64,000 nucleotides of DNA. It comes from Fasciolopsis buskii. Its lineage: Eukaryota > Platyhelminthes > Trematoda > Plagiorchiida > Fasciolidae. Positions 24,480 to 36,554 of the stretch are shown here, piece by piece; position 1 is the first letter of the stretch, and every line of letters begins with the position of its first letter. The translations under genes were made by a program, and so were the position numbers. Location: the NCBI GenBank assembly GCA_008360955.1, contig LUCM01000071.1, forward strand, positions 264,169 to 328,168, in the 5' to 3' direction. Below the pieces are notes generated by a model, which saw only the letters and a program-made list of their open reading frames with translations, did not search any database and had not been told where the DNA came from.

Positions 24480-25655
24480 ACTTGCCGTTTAGGTCGCAAA
24501 TGTTTCATATTCGGAGGTATCAACTTCTCCATAGAGTCGGAGAAGAATGAAGAGCTGGTATTTCTGGACGTGTTGACTAAAAAGAACGCCAACGGCACAC
24601 TGGAGACCAGGGTGCATTGCAAACAAACTCATGCGGGTCAAATATTGAACTTTCATAGCAACCACCCAAACATTCACAAACGGTCATGCATACGAACCTT
24701 AATCAAGACAGCCTAAATGTACTGCAGCACAGAAGAACTAAAAATGCAAGAAGAAACCTCTCTCTCCAAAGAACTTGGTAAGAAGAACCGTGCATATAAT
24801 GAACAAGGAAACGCACAAAAGGGAACGGTCAGACAGAAAGATCATTCTCCCATACATCGGAAGTGTATCTGGTTTAACCACAAGACAACTCCAGCCTCAA
24901 GGAATCACAGTTGCTCGTAAACCTTCCCAAACTTTGGGAAGACTTTTATCAAAACGAAAGGAGCGACTGAAAATGGACACAAAGGACAAACGTCGTGTAC
25001 ACAGTCAAGTAGATGGACTGTGACGAGTACCGTGTCGGTCAAACCGGGAGAGGAGTAGCTGCTGGAATGTACGTGCACCAACTCTCGCTACAAGAAGACA
25101 CGACCCACTCTCTTTATCTGTCCACAAGGACCAAGAAAGATTGAAATTCACTCTGGATAATGTTGAGACTCTGAATCAAGCAACTACGCTGCCCGCGAGG
25201 GAGTTCTTAGAAGCCTTGTACTCGTCAAATAATTCAATCAATAAACGCATCGAAATGGGTCACGTTCACATTCGGATGCGGGGCAGATAACTCAGCCAAC
25301 TGAGGAAACCGGAATTTAAGTCATACAGACCCATGATCACAAATCTGAGTCAGTTATACAGATCTGTCTACGTAACCGAATCACACAATAATCCCGCCAA
25401 ACAACTAAACGGACCAAACGTTTCAAACCGAATGTCAATTTTCTAAGGTCAAAGGTCAGACCAACGGAGATCAAGTGAAAAACAGACGCATAGCTTCCAG
25501 TTCAAGGTCATCGAAAAAGCTCAAGGTACTGGCAATCCTATAAATAAAGAAGACCCTCAACAACAACAACGCACTTGCACCGACCATGTTGCTTCGACTG
25601 GTGATGAAACTTTTGCGATCCAGACGCCGTGCCTAGTGATCAGAACCTCATGAAA
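24480..25655 (+). mobile_element. Penelope-like element: end of reverse transcriptase, GIY-YIG nuclease and 3' region
   Basis: The + strand reads VFLDVLTKKNANGTLETRV, ILNFHSNHPNIHKRSCIRTL and LPYIGSVSGLTTRQLQP: the end of a Penelope-type reverse transcriptase and its linker. The GIY-YIG remnant follows: VVYTVKWMDCDEYRVGQTGR, then AREFLEALYSSNNSINKRIE, which carries the conserved Glu-containing EFLEA helix. In family members the nuclease begins VYKI...C-x-x-C...YIG-x-T. Here the second Cys and the YIG are altered and the frame shifts several times, so it is dead. The front of the reverse transcriptase, including YVDD, is missing. It is sense to the ASK gene. Confidence 0.83.
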
Positions 25656-27384
25656 CTTCATTTTGCCAGCGCTACGTGTTATGTAACCGTCGAAAAATTA
25701 TTTGGCCACCAAATAAACGTAGCTAGCAGTTTCCCCTGTTGTTTCCACATTCTTGCCCTGATTGTCCATATTACATATCCACTGACACTCGAAGCGCTTA
25801 AGCAATGTTATTCACTTTTGGGACAAGTATGCATGGAATGCTAGCAATATTCAGGCCTCAGGATTTAAGGAAAAAATTTCCTCGTGAAAATTTAACCGAT
25901 GGGAGAAACTCGGTGTCCACTTTTAGATCTGATTGATTTCCTCCATGAAATGCATGCTCTTGGCATAGTTTGCTCTTTTACTGTGATGTGAATGGTGGCT
26001 TTGCTTAGTTTAAAACGCTGGATATGAATGAAAACAGATTTTTGGGTAAGACTTTTTAATCATTTCACCATTCCCTGTATTATAGCATCGAATGATTTTA
26101 CTATTTCTCTCCCAATGCTTCACTGTTGCGATAACAATGTAAGTGATTAACGTAACGCTGTTGAGTGGCCTTGATACAAGGTCACTCTTGATGTAAATCA
26201 AGACTTCTCCTAAATGGAAACTGTTCTGTTGATTACAATAGGTAAATCCCAGTTAGCGTAAAATATACCAGTTATTAAGTAATTGGCTTCAGCTTGTAAG
26301 TGCAGGCGTGGTCGTGTTTGAAGTATTTGGTAAAATAAGTGTTTCTACTGGACAATCGAGCTTGTTGGTATTTATAAGTGTAAACTACTGTAAATCGTGA
26401 GACCATTCCAAACAGGTTAATGATGTTTTTACACTCCGTTAAGATTTCTTTTTCCATGTACGTTGACAACTAAAGGCATTCATGTTTAACTTGCCTTATT
26501 AAAGTCTACAAACAACTATAGTAAGAGAAACCTGCAAATTATTTTACGTTATCTGTTACTTCTTGATAGCTTACATATGCTAGAACCCTAACATTAGCAA
26601 AAAAATTTTGGAATTCACAACAGTCGGCGGTAGCGTCATATGTGCATATGTGCATATACACATATATAATGTTATACATAGTATATATTCTTGTCATTGC
26701 CCAATTTCCTTGAACCGTAATATCTTCTTCCTGTCCCAGATATATCCTCATCGACGAGATCCGCACGTTAGAATGCCGTGCACGCGGCACCCACTGTGCA
26801 GTTTACTACAGGTTTGCCAAAAGTACACTCACGCCTAAGTCTCAATAAGCTTAGTCTGTGGCACTTCTTTTCCGCTATATCCGAATAACAATGTTGATTT
26901 CTCTGACGATAGGTAGGTCGCCTAAACGGTGCTAGTCCATATCAACAGTGACGATGTGTCTGTCCTTATCACGAGACTGATTTAACAAATTCAGTCGCAA
27001 TATTTTCGGATTCGTCCTGTGCAAGAAGGACTGTTTCTATATCGCACTGTTATTTGATGCTTTAGACAACCAACCGTGAATAGTAAATTCATATATAGTA
27101 TCTACGTTTAATTAACAAAGTGTGAATTAAGGACTTCAGGGATAAAGAACTACTGGATCTTAGTTCACTTTTGAAATATACTAGTCAAGATAAGCCCACA
27201 CCGTTGTTTTACCTCTCTCCCCTCGATTCAGTATTTCCACTCGTCTAATCTTCAATTCAAATTATCACGCCATACTGTCAGTTAATATCCCCTTACACTT
27301 CTGTATGGGAAACAAAACGTGCCTTTCTTCCTTCATACGGATTCCTCCAAACTGGGAGTAGTCGTGCATATTGTAGCTGGAGAT

Positions 27385-27650
27385 TGTCAACTGCACTAAG
27401 CGTCTATCACCGAAAGGTTCAGTGGTTCGAATCCCCATATCTGCCGGACACTGATTTTAGACTGGGAATCGCTGTCCCCCGATTCGTTGCGACACTTGGC
27501 CTAGTGAAACCTTATGTGGTTCTGTGCCACTCCAAGTTTCAGGGTCAAAACTGCGGGTCCCATCCCTCTTCCCGTGTAGTGGACTCTAGTGGCTATGGGA
27601 CATGTCCCTTCAATTGCACTCATGCTTCAAGTATGGCAGTAAAAAATTCA
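27385..27650 (+). repeat. tRNA-derived SINE-like repeat, fullest copy
   Basis: A box-B-like GGTTCGAATCC lies at 27424-27434. It is followed by a body with GATTCGTTGCGACACTTGGC, GTGGTTCTGTGCCACTCC, TTTCAGGGTCAAAACTGCGG, GTGGACTCTAGTGGCTATGG and TTCAATTGCACTCATGCTTC. Shorter pieces of the same body occur near 8095, 15445 and 17990. The order of a polymerase III promoter head and a non-tRNA body is that of a SINE. The box A part is not clear. Confidence 0.6.
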
Positions 27651-28821
27651 TCCTAACTTAAAGGGTTAATTAAATCGCGCCACGTTTTTCAAAGTATAAC
27701 ATCTGTTCGTGTTAGAGACGGCGTATTCAGATGTGTCAATATCGATCGATGCTACCCTAAATAAAAAGTTCTTTGGTTCTTTCACTTCTCCCTTTCCTGT
27801 GTTCATCTTGGTTTGTGTGATTTCGCATCCGTAAATTTCGACAAAAAGGCCTCAAGTAGTGCTTTGTGTTTGGGGTTTTTGTTCAACCGTCACGAACATT
27901 TATTCAATCCGCAGGTCAGATTCATCTTTGCGTCTTGATTTTTTTCTGTTTATGTAGTCGGTAATTATGCATCCAGTTGCTCTTGCATTGTTCACACAGA
28001 GCGGAGACGTGTGTGCTTCAGAATGCATGAATGATTTTTGTTTGTGGATGAAAACCAATGCGACAGACAGATTTTCCTGATCTATGTGCTCACTAGTACA
28101 GCTACTCAAAGGTGAATTTTATTAATCCCAGATAAATCTCTCCAGCTGGAGGACTAGTTTGATTTGATTCTATTGCATCTACGGGCAATCGATCGTTGTT
28201 ATTCACATTAACGAGATTTACCAAAGTTTAACCGAAGGCACATTTTACAGTCCGAAATTTTCGGTTATCGAAATGGTCATCGGGTGTCATCGTTCTCCTT
28301 CCCGGGTTTCAACGTCTGACTGTCGACGGTTGCTGGCAAAGTACATTGAAACTTAATAATACGGTCAATAGACATTGTGTTACACTTTCGTTCAGGGGTT
28401 AAGACATCTTGGATTTCAGGATTGGCGCCAAACTCAGTAAAACCTACTAGGATTTGGTTCTCATTCAGTGAAGGGTTCCCTCTCCCTGTTTGTCCGTGCG
28501 TTCGGTGTAATTAATTAACACGTCAATCCCTTATTATTATTTTAATGAAACCCGTTCAGTCTGCCAATCATTTTCCGCATCCGAACGAGTCAAAAAGTAA
28601 TGTGGCTAATCCCGCAGCATTGGCGACCTGGGGTACAGAAACCCCGCTACGTGTGTGGTATCTAGCGTGATGATTCGAAGAAAAATGAGCTTGCCGACTG
28701 GTATGTATATGAAGAAGGGAATGATCAATATTCAAACCACCAGAAACCAGGATTATTTAATACACGCGCGCATTCCTTGAGATATGTTAAATCGATTGCA
28801 TCCACCACCCTTCTGGTGATC

Positions 28822-28840
28822 GAGAGAGAGAGAGAGAGAA
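28822..28840. repeat. GA microsatellite
   Basis: About nine GA units. No gene is seen around it. Confidence 0.9.
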
Positions 28841-29021
28841 AGGAAGCAGGCAAGCAGGCCGATTGCATCTAATGGAACCGGTCGCGCCTAAACCCTCCAT
28901 TCGATCACTAATCGAGGAAATTTGCAATGGATGCTGAGGGCATTGCACACTCTCAAAAGAGGGCAATGATTGCTCTGATTCCGATTTTCACAAATGCATG
29001 GAAGGCTGCATGTGACATGAC

Positions 29022-29042
29022 GTGTGTGTGTGTGTGTGTGTG
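29022..29042. repeat. GT microsatellite
   Basis: About ten GT units. The Cys-Val run in translated frames there has no coding meaning. Confidence 0.9.
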
Positions 29043-29276
29043 CTTGTGCATGTATATCTGTCTCTATCGGACAGCCTTTGTTGCCTCAACTTTCTGTGCA
29101 GTTATTTTTAACCGTTAATTTGACGTATACATTTGTTTCCATGAGGCAGGCTTAAATCTGATTAACCGACAATGCAATCAATTTCTGTCCGTTTGTGCTT
29201 GTTTGTGTCCAAGTCCATTGGTAAGCTAAGTGCCGGAGAACTGACAATTCCTCTTGCATGAACTTATTAGAGTTTG

Positions 29277-29519
29277 TCAAATTATCGGTCTTGTGAGGGT
29301 ACTTCGAGGGGGGGGGAGGTGGTGGATGTTGAAAAATCCGAGCCCCACTACTTTGTGTGGATCGAGTTTTGAAGCGTCGTCGGTTGAACAAGTTGCCATA
29401 AGCCTGCGCGTGAGCTTTTCGAGGTTATGCAAAGCGGGAGCAGAAATCTTCGCAGCGCGTTCACTGTAGTGACAGACGGTAGAGCGTATCGGAACTTGTC
29501 TCAACGCGTCGCGTGACAT
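29277..29519 (-). other. Unidentified open frame, 80 codons
   Basis: The minus-strand frame contains ALHNLEKLTRRLMATCSTDD and KLDPHKVVGLGFF, a helix-like, charged sequence unlike simple intron translation. The opposite strand is open over almost the same interval (29254-29469). I do not recognise the family. A G-run at 29308-29316 lies at its 3' end. It could be a fragment of an unrecognised repeat. Confidence 0.2.
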
Positions 29520-30652
29520 GTTTTTACATGCAACCTAGCCACCCAGGATTGCACGGTCATATCATACGTTGGCTGTTTGACACTGTGTTTACAGGCAATA
29601 AATTGAGTGAGCGGTTGGAAGGATATCGTCTGCGGTAAACAGAAAACGTTGGAAGCCGATTAGAATAGTTACAAATCTGACAGTGCACGAACGGGTGCTT
29701 ATGCCGATGTTCACCAGTATTTGTTGACTAAACACTCCATTGTCAACTAGAGTTCACGCGTGTGGGTTTCGACACAAACAGCCTACTAGCTCTTACTTCA
29801 TCGTCATTCTAACGCCTGTTCGGGGCAATCTGACAGCTAGTCATCACTGTGCAGAGTCGATCTAGTCTGGTTTTTCCCGAACAATTTTGCGATGATACCG
29901 ATGCCCGAGGGAGACTTGTTCCATGTCTCTTTAAGATTGACTTTTGGGATCAAATTGGACTGAGGAAGTGTCAAGTATGTTTGTGAAATTCAGTATAATT
30001 TAAATGCAATTTGCTGCGACTAGGTTCGGTTTCATTTCACCCGCTCAGTAGCGAATTGACCTCAGTTGTCTAGCCAGGGATTGCCCAACTTCGCGATATG
30101 ACGCACGAATGAGTTCCGTTTCAAATTCACACTCAGTTACGTTGTCCTACTGTTTTGCATACACTTGACGTCTTAGAGTAACTTTGTTTGTTTGAATTCA
30201 ACATTTCAACTGCAAAACTTCTTGATGAATTATGGTTCTGTATCCAGTTGGCGGAATAATCCAGTAAAGAGTAAAATAAATGAGTACATGAAAATCAAAT
30301 GAAGGAACAGAAAACAAGTTATCAGTCGGAACTTTGTACACGATGAAATGTTTACAACGGCCTATTTCGGCACCTACTATAAGATCATCTAACGTTCACA
30401 ACCGCCTGATGGGCCCATAGTTGGGAGATTGATACCTTCCATCTGAATAGACCAACTAGAAGACACCAACCATAAAATGTGTTCCTTTTTTTTGTCTTCT
30501 CAATCGCACACCTAAAATCCACTCGATCAAACGTACTGGCTTGAGATTCTATGTCTGTCCAAATGCGGGTACTATGATTTCATGTACTATTGTATCTCTG
30601 GCATCAACACATGTGCATGCATCGTTGACGGACGATTTATTTGCATGATGCA

Positions 30653-30672
30653 GATATATATATATGTATATT

Positions 30673-30709
<37 letters not shown>
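30653..30709. repeat. TA microsatellite
   Basis: A 57-bp TA-rich tract with TATGTATATTTGTATA interruptions, the longest pure TA run in the window. It lies in intron B-C. Confidence 0.95.
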
Positions 30710-30710
<1 letters not shown>

Positions 30711-32574
30711 CAGATTAGTTGACTCGCACACCAACGACTTGCTGGTTACGGCCAGTTTAAAATTAAGTGACTGGGTCATCAAATTGCGTACACCGCTCTC
30801 ACGTGAACCCTTCCTTCCGGTATTTTACATTCCTTTATGTTTCTTATGACCACAGTTTTGCTGTTTTTTCTACTGCAACACTGGTGCACGGTATTACTAG
30901 TGATAAGCAGTCACTTATATCACGCATAGCTACAATTAATTTCTCGTCCGCAACTCCGTTAGTCGCTTTCGAAAATAATTAGGCTCATCCTTGTGTGGGC
31001 TTGTCGGTTTATGTTGTTTTATACACCTAGTATATATTCTGCAGACTTTAATCCTTAGATATGTTGCTTTTACGAAACTCACATACAAGACACGTCCGTC
31101 CTAATTGGAATAAATCATCTTCGAGTCATGCTAACAATATGTGAGTATCCGGAGATTCCGACACTTATGTGTCTAGTAAATGGCTCAAAACACAGCAGCA
31201 GTTCGCAATGAGTGACCGGCATGCTCATAGTGGTTTTCTTCTTTTACTGGCGAGCTACTCCTTGGTGATAATGATATTTGTCTTCGGCACACGAGAAGTG
31301 GCGGCTGTCTGTAGCACCTGTACGCTGTTCATCGCTTGTCTTTATTAGGCCAGAGCTTCCGGCTTAGTGTCCGTCACGTTCTCTTGACGACTATTGTCTG
31401 TTATCCAGAGGCACTACATGCACATAAGTCGCTACTTGCACTTATCTTTCGAGTCACTGAAATCTCACTGCAGCACATCTTTAAAGGTTTATAATGTCCT
31501 CATTTGATCCGAGCTCTTCTTGACATTCTCCGCGAAATTCCAAATCTATTACTAGATTGGCATAGGCAAACTCTGTCAAACCTCGTCCCGAGAGGGCTAC
31601 ATTAAAGTGAATCTAACATCTAACTGGACTGATAAATGGGCCTTGGTTTACCAGATCACTGTCAAAGTATCTGCGATACTGTAAGAAGCGTCGAAAGAAT
31701 TCTTTCCATTCATGTTATACTCAGGCTAGGCCACACTTCACGTAATCACGGTGTTTAAAACATTCAGCATCCGAGTAGCGTTTGGCCCCTTTGACAAAAT
31801 TGAGATCTCCGATTGTTTCGTTTGATAATGCTTGTGGAGCATGCCCGGAATCTTAGGTCATCCGAAGATGGTGCCAGTTGTTCTGATCTGCAAAGTCCAG
31901 GAGTGAGAGGAAAAGTCGTAAGGCGAAGCCAAGTGTAATTAACGGCATATAACGTTTATACAGTTAGAATCAAGTTGATAGCATACAGCCTGATCGTCAC
32001 ACTTGAGCAGCACCCAGGCATCATCCAAAACAATATAGGAAAGAATGAAATTACCAAACAAATCGTCTCGCTACTTATATGGAGGATATTTTCCGAGATA
32101 GTGATATTTCAAGTCCAATCGAATTGAAATAGCGCGCAGACGAACAAAAAATCTTCAGTTAGAAAACAAGAGACAAATTCATGTCGAGTTTCGAGTCATT
32201 TCGACCTATTTGATTGCTTGGGAAAAGGCCGCGGTCAAATAAATCCACGTTCATAAATTGGCTGCGGAAATGTGCGACGAATCGTCGGACTGTACAATGC
32301 CCCCAGAAAGTCAAGTTCAACTGGAGACTATGCTTCTCAAGCCGAATAGTCTAGAACATCGATGTTGGCTGGTCTCGTCGAGGAATCAATCAGCACTTCA
32401 CAATTCGAACAGGGCAAACCCAACGATCGGCGAGAGAAAACAAAACGATTAGCGGATCGTTTTCATCCTCGTACATCAGGGCAAGCCCAACTGACCGCTA
32501 TCTTTCTGATGGTGCCACGCGTTGAGGTGAGAAAAATAAAAATGGTCTAAAATCGCGCTTACAGAAGTCTGAAA

Positions 32575-33010
32575 ATAGAACGCCATCCTAGCCTTCACAC
32601 CGAATATGCAGTCCAACTGTACCAACACAAATTTCTCAATCTTTCTCCCTCGGTAGAAAGTGACAACACTAGTGCTACTGTTCACGACTCGCTGCCATAT
32701 CTTTCGATGTCTCCAGCCGATCGATTAACAGATCTTACTGTCACGAAGGCGCCTACTTTACCTAAGTTTGTTATGCAGTTACCCATTGCTTGATGCCACA
32801 TCATCTGTTGACCTCCGCATGGCTTCTTCGGCTTTCAGAGGCGAATGGAAATCAGGGCGTGATGCAGCAAACTCCTGTTTGACCTATTTACCACCTAGTC
32901 TACTAATCGCGGGTGACGGTACCTTGTGGGGCCCTCCTCGAGGTCTACGCATCTTGCATATTTGAATTCCTAACCGAAGGCCATCTTAGCCATTCGCCCG
33001 CCTGAATCAC
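32575..33010 (-). mobile_element. RTE-type retrotransposon 3' tail remnant
   Basis: On the minus strand near 32790 the frame reads NLGKVGAF, matching KLGKVGIS of the 2614-2904 copy. The neighbouring bases (ACCTCCGCATGGCTTC, CACTGTTCACGACTCGCTG on the + strand) parallel that copy at 2804-2821 and 2656-2674. Upstream of this is a degraded equivalent of the LRWLGRVLR box. It is more diverged than the two arms at 1-600 and 2421-3022. It is antisense to the ASK gene. Confidence 0.65.
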
Positions 33011-34316
33011 GTGACCTGGCAAAGCATGTAGGCGCAACTCACCGGTTGTGCTGGTTTTCAGTTTGAACTTGTCGTCATACTGAGATACACTACCCTTTCG
33101 AATACGCTGTTGTCCTTTTGCGCACTGCGACCCCGTTTGTAATTAAGCGATGGCAATCACCTGGGCAATTAATTCTTTACTAGTATATCTATGGTGTAGA
33201 GTTGATCGCGTCTTTATTGTATTGTTAAATATTAATTTTGATTGCTCTTAATTTACGTACTCAGAACATGACTTTCCCAATAGGATAAATTCCATAATTG
33301 ACTATAGGTTTTTGATGTCTACCTAATACTTGGTATTTAACTGGACCCCATTTATTGAGCACCTAGTTGCTTTTAGTATCTCGTTTTTTGACCAAATCTA
33401 ATAGTGTTATTTAATAACAAAAGCGATCAAAAGCTCAGTGGTTGAACATCTGATCGTTCGGTTGACATCGAAGGTTTATTCACGACTCTAGTCTTATTAG
33501 GAGCGTTATACTGTGCATGGAAATTCAATTACAATCGGAATTCGTAACTGTCAACCAATTTAACAAAACATGATTAGTTCACAGTCTTTCCTGTACAACA
33601 TTTGAAGACTTTTAGGTACGAAAAATATCGTGTTCGGAAATGTTTGTAATGGGTCAACGTTTTGGTTACCTTGGGTAACCTTCCTCGGAGCAGGTTTTTC
33701 GATGCAATCCGGATTACAGTGGGTTCTGATATATTTACAGTACAACAACTTTTGTAAACTCATACTGTGGGGAAGCAATCTTGGCCTGAACTGCACCTGA
33801 GTTAAGCCGAACTGTTTCATCGATTATTTGCGATCGGGGTCAATGGATCATGGTCAGCGAGTCACAATCGATGAACACAATCGAATACACTCTGGTAGTG
33901 TCAAATCGTGTGCGCGCTGTGAAAGGACAGTCATAATGAATGCGCACCAGTCCATGGGCTAATGGCCGTCATTTGACAATCCGGTCGTGATTGGACGACA
34001 AGAATGCAAAGATTCAGCCCGAGGGAAAAATATGCCAAGTTATCCCTATCAGTGAGCGCGAGTGGTCTGGGTTTCACACCAAAATGATTCTATATGGATC
34101 TCACAGTTGCTTATGGGTGATGTCTGTGATTGATGTGCTTGATTGACTACTTTCCGGCCTGCACCTTCGACAAAGACTTCAGATCATTCGGTCAGTCTTA
34201 CGACCTTAACTAGATCAAATCAAATGCCAACAAACGAGGCGGACTAATCAACAGATGACTCAGAGAATCGATATAGCAAGTGACAATTATAAGTACACGC
34301 CAAAGGAGGCAAGGGA

Positions 34317-34465
34317 TTTGATTGTGAATGATATAATGTTAATAACACAGCGTTGTTGGTAAATGTAATGCGCCAACGTCTCGACCACCCACGGTAGTCG
34401 AATTGTTGGTGCATTACACCTACCAACAACGCTGTGTTATTAACATTATATCATTCACAATCAAA
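34317..34465. repeat. 149-bp near-perfect hairpin (foldback or MITE-like)
   Basis: The outer arms 34317-34361 and 34421-34465 are perfect reverse complements over 45 bp. The pairing then continues with one or two imperfections through TGTAATGCGCCAAC and GTTGGTGCATTACA, giving about 60 bp per arm. The loop itself holds a small CGAC...GTCG hairpin. The whole unit folds from end to end. I saw no obvious target-site duplication outside it. It may be a miniature foldback element. If transcribed with the ASK pre-mRNA it would form a long duplex. Confidence 0.9.
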
Positions 34466-35589
34466 ACCAATACATAGCGCATCGATTTTTCGATACACTC
34501 CTTATGTCATTTGGTCCTGAGGCAAAGGATTGTTTCTGGTCATTGGACAAATGTCTGTGGGGAGTGGGTGGTGTTAGATCGGCACGAATAAGTCATGTTA
34601 ATCACGTAATTGAAAAGTGAATTTTGAGGGTATCGGTGGTCTACTCTTGTCAGAGTGATTGTATGACCTGAACAAACTTCTTGTGATTCCAAAAAGCGAA
34701 TGCCGATAGCTTTTGCGCTTGTGAACTTAGATATGCGAATGCGTCTGTGTGGATTAAGGGGAGGGAGGATTCGATACGGGATTTGGAGAGCCTATTTTAT
34801 GTCAGCTCAGTAGTCCCTGACTATCAGGTGCTCAAGAATGTTACTTCATGTGATTCTTTTTCCACCGTGTTTCAGCCAGCGTAGAAAATACTTTGCTTCT
34901 TTGGTGCAGTAGCTTGCCGTTCGGGAAATTTAGGTTGCTTTTCCTGCGCACCCGTATGAGTAGATTACCACTGAATTAGATCATCGTGACAGTTTACATT
35001 TACTAGAATTCGCATGATGGGAGACGTTTGTCTGGATTCGAACTCGTATCCTCATGGCACAGTGGATCTATTTTGGAATCTAAATAGCAGTCACGCAGAC
35101 GTAAATATGTATGCATTTACTCTACAAGATACGACAGGTTTATATTACTGGGCAACTAATACCGTTTTGAACTGTTTTTTTTCGGCAAAGTTGATGAGAA
35201 CAGGCGATGCGGACTTGAAGGTAAGATAGGTCGGCGATCTAAGATCTTATATCAAGCCACATTCTACCATTTTGCACCAAGCCACTGGTCCACTAGCACC
35301 GTCATAGCCAAACGGCATAGTTGCAATATGTTCGATTGAAACGGTCCATTTAGATTTGAATGAAGCATCTGGTAATCAATTCTGATGTCAATATTTCAGT
35401 TCCATTCGACCTGCGCAACAGTTACAAATTCTTTGATCATGAAAAATCCATAGAAACTTCAACTAGTGGACTAGATCGTGTAGTTTCAGTTAGACTAACC
35501 GCATTGGGGCCCTCGAAATCCAACCAAGCGATGTTTGGGAACGGTACGTAATACGACTCAAGTTCGCAGTCAGTGATGTTCTTATATTT

Positions 35590-35760
35590 GAAATCTCTCT
35601 TCTGGGCAGTTTTGTTCAACCCTTTTATTTCGCAATCGATATTCCATTTTTAGTCGTTTTTTCTTCTCTGTTTGTTTAGATAGTGTTATGAGGTAGCAAC
35701 CAAATCCAGAGCATTCGTGCAAGGTCAATGGTTGTACAAGTTGAACGATGATTATCCTGT
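35590..35760 (+). repeat. Dispersed repeat resembling an RTE 3' UTR, copy 1
   Basis: TTTAGATAGTGTTATGAGGT followed by AGCAACCAAATCCAGAGCAT and AAGGTCAATGGTTGT parallels the sequence just after the RTE copy at 61110-61175 and another copy at 35995-36055. It has no coding content. Assignment to the RTE 3' UTR rests only on position at the third copy. Confidence 0.45.
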
Positions 35761-35919
35761 GTGACACGTCAGTCCATCTCGCAAACTTGTAGCCAAATCG
35801 AGTACATGCTCGAATATCGTCTGCCCACCCAGTTGCCAGAATATCTACCCGATACTCTTCTTACACGTTATCATCACTCCATTCTAATCGCGGTTTTTAA
35901 TGCATACACTTGAAATATT

Positions 35920-36060
35920 CCCTCTTCTGTGTAGTTTCTCGCCCTATTAACTTGAAGTTGGTATTTCACTATTTCTCCTTCATTTCACTTTTGATTAGGT
36001 AATATTATGGCGTAGCCAGCAAAACCAGAACATGTTGATGCTAGGTTAATGGTTGTAAAT
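35920..36060 (+). repeat. Dispersed repeat resembling an RTE 3' UTR, copy 2
   Basis: CTTCTGTGTAGTTTCTCG, a pyrimidine-rich stretch, then ATTATGGCGTAGCCAGCAAA and GGTTAATGGTTGTAAAT match the pattern of copies at 35590 and 61030. Two copies in the same direction this close could be a tandem or two insertions. Confidence 0.45.
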
Positions 36061-36535
36061 AAAAACTATAACATACAAATTCTGCTCACATTACCCGTCT
36101 GTTTTACGGTTATTGTGCTTTATTGGTTGTATTTCCGTTTTCCGAACCATGTTCATTGCCATCCAAGATGGTTTCCGATTATGTGTGACTCTCTGCCCCC
36201 GTATGATGGCGCATTTGACTGGGCCATAGAGTTCTATGACTCTCACATACCTCATTAATTGGCGTTATAGTCCGAACTGTCCGTTTCGCACCAGAAGCTG
36301 CAACAAACATGGTATAGACTCCTTACGGTAGCTCACTGTCGTTGGGATCTATTGGGATCTTATGTAGTTCCTTGCCGCTCTTAGGAGTAGGTTCTAGTGA
36401 CGAAGGCTCATTCCCCCCCCTCTCTCTCTCTACTCACACTTCAAAAGGCAGCAAAAAATGCTTATGGGTAAATTTGCCATATCACTTATGCGTATGGTGA
36501 AAAGAAAAAAGAAACTTAGATATGAAAAGTGCAGT

Positions 36536-36554
36536 AATATATATATATATATAT
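36536..36554. repeat. AT microsatellite
   Basis: About nine AT units. A separate C-run followed by CT units lies at 36413-36430. Confidence 0.85.
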
